A stretch of 64,000 nt of DNA from an uncultured Eggerthellaceae bacterium (GTDB lineage: Bacteria; Actinomycetota; Coriobacteriia; Coriobacteriales; Eggerthellaceae). Below the pieces are notes generated by a model that made no database searches, was not told the DNA's origin, and worked only from the letters and a program-made list of their open reading frames with translations. A program made the translations under genes and the position numbers. Shown piece after piece: positions 60,833 through 64,000 of this stretch. Location of the stretch: contig CAJOIP010000004.1 of NCBI GenBank assembly GCA_905234785.1, positions 1 to 64,000 of the forward strand, read 5' to 3'. Positions within the stretch are counted from its first letter, which is position 1, and each line of letters begins with the position of its first letter.

Positions 60833-62032
60833 TTACAAGGTCATGCGCACAAGGTCGCCTGGTTTGCAGCCTGCGGGCGCTTCGATCTCGTGATAGCTTT
60901 CGCTCAGGCACATCGCGCCCTCGACAAGGCAGTATTCCGAAGAGCCCTTCCTCGATTCGAGATCGCGCCGGGCTAAATCGGATCCGATATGGCGAAGGAT
61001 CGCAGCACGGTCCTTCTTGGTTTCCGATGCGACCTGGTCTGGTCGCTCGGCTGCCGGCGTTCCCGCCCGGCGGGAATAGGGGAACACGTGCAGGCGCATG
61101 AAGCCGCAATCCTTGACGAGGTCGCACGTTTCCCCGAACTCCGCGTCGGATTCACCCGGGAAGCCCACGATGACGTCGGTCGACAAGGCGATTGAGGGAA
61201 CATCGGCCCTGAGCTTTCGGACAAGCGAGCGGTACTCTTGCGCCGAATACGGGCGGTCCATCTCGCGAAGCACCTTCGAGCTGCCCGACTGCATCGGCAC
61301 ATGCAGATGGCGGCAGAGCCTTCCGTTCGAGGAAGCGAGGATTTCGATGAGCCCGTCGTCGATGCTGCGGGGCTCGATGCTCGAAATGCGGATGCGGGCA
61401 GGCGCATCGCCGGTCGCGCAAGCGCGGTCGGCTTCTTCGAGCAGCACCCTGACAAGCTCGGTTATCCCGCGATGTTCATGGCAGTAGGCCCCGATGTCGA
61501 TGCCCGTGAGCACGATTTCCTTCACGCCGGCTTGGAAATACGCGCGCGCTTCGCGCACGATGTCCTCGAATCTGGAGCTTCGCGCCTTTCCGCGGGCGAC
61601 GTGGACGATGCAGTACGTGCAGGCATGGTCGCACCCGTCTTGCACCTTGAGGCCAACGCGCGTCCTGAAACCGTCGCCTATGCGGAGCTGAGGGGTGCGG
61701 ACTTCGGAGGCAAGCTCCCCTTCCAATTGGGCCTTCCCCACAACGCGCACGCGCGGGCTCATGGCCTTGAACGCGTCGGCTGAAATCGCCGCCGCGCAAC
61801 CGGTGACGACGACATCTGCCAGGGGGTTCGCCGCCAGGGCATGGTGAACGGCCTTGCGCGCTTTCTTGTCGGCTTCGGCCGTGACCGTGCAGGTGTTCAC
61901 GATGACGAGGTCGGCAGCCTCTTCCGGCGCATATGAAGCTCCCTGCGCGATGAGCGCGGCATGCATCGAATCCGCTTCGACGCGGTTCACCTTGCACCCG
62001 AGGTTTACGATGTGAAAGCTAATTGAAGGCAT
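60833..62032 (-). CDS. mtaB: tRNA t6A37 methylthiotransferase MtaB
   Basis: [36 protein letters not shown]. Confidence 0.9.
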   Translation of the reverse strand: MPSISFHIVNLGCKVNRVEADSMHAALIAQGASYAPEEAADLVIVNTCTVTAEADKKARKAVHHALAANPLADVVVTGCAAAISADAFKAMSPRVRVVGKAQLEGELASEVRTPQLRIGDGFRTRVGLKVQDGCDHACTYCIVHVARGKARSSRFEDIVREARAYFQAGVKEIVLTGIDIGAYCHEHRGITELVRVLLEEADRACATGDAPARIRISSIEPRSIDDGLIEILASSNGRLCRHLHVPMQSGSSKVLREMDRPYSAQEYRSLVRKLRADVPSIALSTDVIVGFPGESDAEFGETCDLVKDCGFMRLHVFPYSRRAGTPAAERPDQVASETKKDRAAILRHIGSDLARRDLESRKGSSEYCLVEGAMCLSESYHEIEAPAGCKPGDLVRMTL

Positions 62033-63155
62033 CGCGCAAGCGCTCGAGCGGCGACCTCGACTGGGCATAGTCCTCGCCGAGATCCTCTGCGAGCTTCTCG
62101 AGCAATTCGCGTTGCGTCTTCGTCAGCTTCTTGGGAATCATGACGTCGACATGGACGTAAAGGTCGCCCCTCATGTCGCTGCGGAACTTGGGCATGCCGT
62201 GGCCCTTCACGCGCAGCACCTGGTCGTTCTGACAGCCTTCGGGAATGCGCACCGTCACCTTCTCGTCGGGAAGGATGCCGTCGATTTCGATTTCAGCGCC
62301 GAGCGCCGCCTGCGTCATGGAGATTTTCGCCATGGCATGCAGGTTGTCGCCTTCGCGCTCGAAGAAGTCGTGCGGCTCGATGCGGCACGTGACGATGAGG
62401 TTGCCCGACGTCGCGCCACGCAAGCCGGCCTCGCCGAAACCGGTGATGCGCAGCTGCTGGGAGTCGCGTATGCCCGCGGGAACTTCGACCGTGACGCGTT
62501 GGCGGTCGGGCACGCGGCCCTGGCCTTCGCATTCGGGGCAGGGGTTTTCGATGGTGTGCCCGGTGCCGCCGCAGCGTGTGCAGGTCGACGTCGTGCGCAT
62601 GTCGCCGAGGAACGTGCGCTGCACGGAGTACACGCGCCCGGAGCCGTTGCAGTCAGGGCACGTGACTTCGCGGCCGCCTTCGCCCAAGCCCGTGCCATCG
62701 CAGTCGGCACAAGGAGCCAGCCGGTCGTAGACGATTTCCTTCTTCGCGCCCGTCGCGACTTCCTCGAGGGTGAGACGCAGGCCGACGCCCATGTCGCGGC
62801 CCTCTCGACGCGCCGTCGCGCCCCCACCCATTCCGCTGAAGAACGAGCTGAAGATATCGCCCATGCCGCCGAACCCGCCGCCGAAGATATCCTCGAAGTC
62901 AACATAGCCCGTGCCGTACGGGCCAGCTCCGCCTGCGGCGCCGGGAGTCGACCCTGTACGGTCGTAATAGGCGCGCTTGTTCGGGTCTGATAGCACGTCG
63001 TAGGCTTCGTTGAGCTCCTTGAATTCCTCTTCGGCATTCGGAGACTTGTTGACGTCCGGATGCAGTTTCCGCGCTTGCTTGCGGAACGCCTTCTTGATCT
63101 CGTCGTCAGTCGCGTCGCGCGAAACCCCGAGAACTTCGTAGAGGTCCTTAGCCAT
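62019..63155 (-). CDS. dnaJ: Molecular chaperone DnaJ
   Basis: J domain (HPDV), Gly-rich region, four CxxCxGxG repeats. Confidence 0.97.
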   Translation of the reverse strand: MAKDLYEVLGVSRDATDDEIKKAFRKQARKLHPDVNKSPNAEEEFKELNEAYDVLSDPNKRAYYDRTGSTPGAAGGAGPYGTGYVDFEDIFGGGFGGMGDIFSSFFSGMGGGATARREGRDMGVGLRLTLEEVATGAKKEIVYDRLAPCADCDGTGLGEGGREVTCPDCNGSGRVYSVQRTFLGDMRTTSTCTRCGGTGHTIENPCPECEGQGRVPDRQRVTVEVPAGIRDSQQLRITGFGEAGLRGATSGNLIVTCRIEPHDFFEREGDNLHAMAKISMTQAALGAEIEIDGILPDEKVTVRIPEGCQNDQVLRVKGHGMPKFRSDMRGDLYVHVDVMIPKKLTKTQRELLEKLAEDLGEDYAQSRSPLERLRDAFN

Positions 63156-63163
63156 GACCGTGC

Positions 63164-63904
63164 TTACCTTTCCTCTTGTTGCGGCGGTTCGTTGCCGAGC
63201 GTCTTACTGGCAATGCGCACTGCCGCAAGCGCCTTAGTGTAGTCCATTCTCGTGGGGCCGATGACGGCGACGATGCCGCCATCGGGGCCGATGCCGTACC
63301 GACACGCGACGACCGACACGCCCGCGAGTTGCTCCGCTTCGTTTTCGCGGCCGATGCGCACTTGGGGTCCGTCGTCGGAAGGAGCCGTGGCGTCGAGCAC
63401 GTGGAGCAGCACCGTGTCGTCTTCGAGGACCTGCATGACAGGCAGGAGCGACTCGGTGTACGTGAATTCGGGCTGCCTCATGAGCGACATGATGCCGGCG
63501 CGGCTGGGATGGTCGTAGCCGGGAGGCGTGACGACCGACAGGCAGTCGGTGAATTGGGAAAGCGCCTTCGAGGTGCGATCTAACAGCTCGTCGAGCTCGC
63601 GCGCCGATTCGCGCAAGCGCCCGATGGCCTCGCCGGCTTGCTCGTCTTGGGAAACGGCGCCGGATTCTATGAGCTCGTCGACAAACGTGCGGTAGCCGAA
63701 ATCGGTGGGAATGCGCCCTGCCGACGTATGCGGCTGCGATATGTAGCCTTCGTCTTCGAGCGCCGAAAGCTCGTTTCTGATGGTGGCCGGACTGACGCCG
63801 AAGCGGTAGCGCTCGGTGAGCGTGCGCGACCCGACGGGCAATGCGCGCGCCACGTATTCCTCGATGAGCGCAGCGAGCACGCGCTGACGCCTATCCGAGA
63901 GCAT
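63164..63904 (-). CDS. hrcA: Heat-inducible transcription repressor HrcA (short form)
   Basis: w[31 protein letters not shown]...[36 protein letters not shown]-terminal YGIG...[10 protein letters not shown]. Confidence 0.93.
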   Translation of the reverse strand: MLSDRRQRVLAALIEEYVARALPVGSRTLTERYRFGVSPATIRNELSALEDEGYISQPHTSAGRIPTDFGYRTFVDELIESGAVSQDEQAGEAIGRLRESARELDELLDRTSKALSQFTDCLSVVTPPGYDHPSRAGIMSLMRQPEFTYTESLLPVMQVLEDDTVLLHVLDATAPSDDGPQVRIGRENEAEQLAGVSVVACRYGIGPDGGIVAVIGPTRMDYTKALAAVRIASKTLGNEPPQQEER

Positions 63905-63943
63905 TCCGACCTCCTCTACGGTTTCTATCCCAACTTAGCTATT

Positions 63944-63970
63944 CTAGCAGCCTCAACCGTCGAGTGCTAA
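63944..63970 (-). promoter_or_regulatory. CIRCE-like HrcA operator upstream of hrcA (one degenerate half)
   Basis: CTAGCAGCC-N9-GAGTGCTAA versus consensus TTAGCACTC-N9-GAGTGCTAA. Confidence 0.7.
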
Positions 63971-64000
63971 CACGTTACTCAAGCGTCAATGATGCTGGTA

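Overview
The window reads as a high-GC chromosome segment of an anaerobic actinobacterium. A Coriobacteriia/Eggerthellales-like host is inferred from gene content and was not tested. Left edge (1-2880): a frameshifted IS66-type element abutting the 3' part of a radical SAM/SPASM gene. About 3.6-13.2 kb: a nitrite-ammonification and cytochrome c maturation block with a NifX-like protein, nrfH, nrfA, a divergent MocR regulator, and ccmDCBAFE with no ccmG/ccmH. About 13.5-25.2 kb: a glycogen block (GH13, glgP, glgA, glgD, glgC, glgB) plus ackA. Then larE, a ribF-like gene, an FAD oxidoreductase paired with an HdrD-like Fe-S protein, dut, nrdR, a small SOS-type gene divergent from lexA, and hflX-dapF-miaA-miaB-spoVS-GHKL ATPase-rny-recX-recA. 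The rest is a pgsA-cinA/pncC fusion, rimO, yajQ, a rodZ-like gene, ftsK, rnj, dapA, dapB, pnp, rpsO, recO, a zinc-ribbon/PASTA protein, era, dgkA, ybeY, phoH, mtaB, dnaJ and a short hrcA behind a CIRCE-like site. Strongest leads: (1) a small tail-anchored-looking protein between lexA and nrdR, with GAAC-N4-GTTC operators inside the spacers of back-to-back promoters; (2) two oppositely oriented copies of a structured core with different perfect outer stems between pnp and dapB; (3) a CcmE with CxxxY instead of HxxxY in a ccm cluster lacking ccmG/H; (4) a GHKL ATPase of unknown role coupled to rny; (5) a PgsA-PncC fusion. No CRISPR array, rRNA or convincing tRNA was seen.
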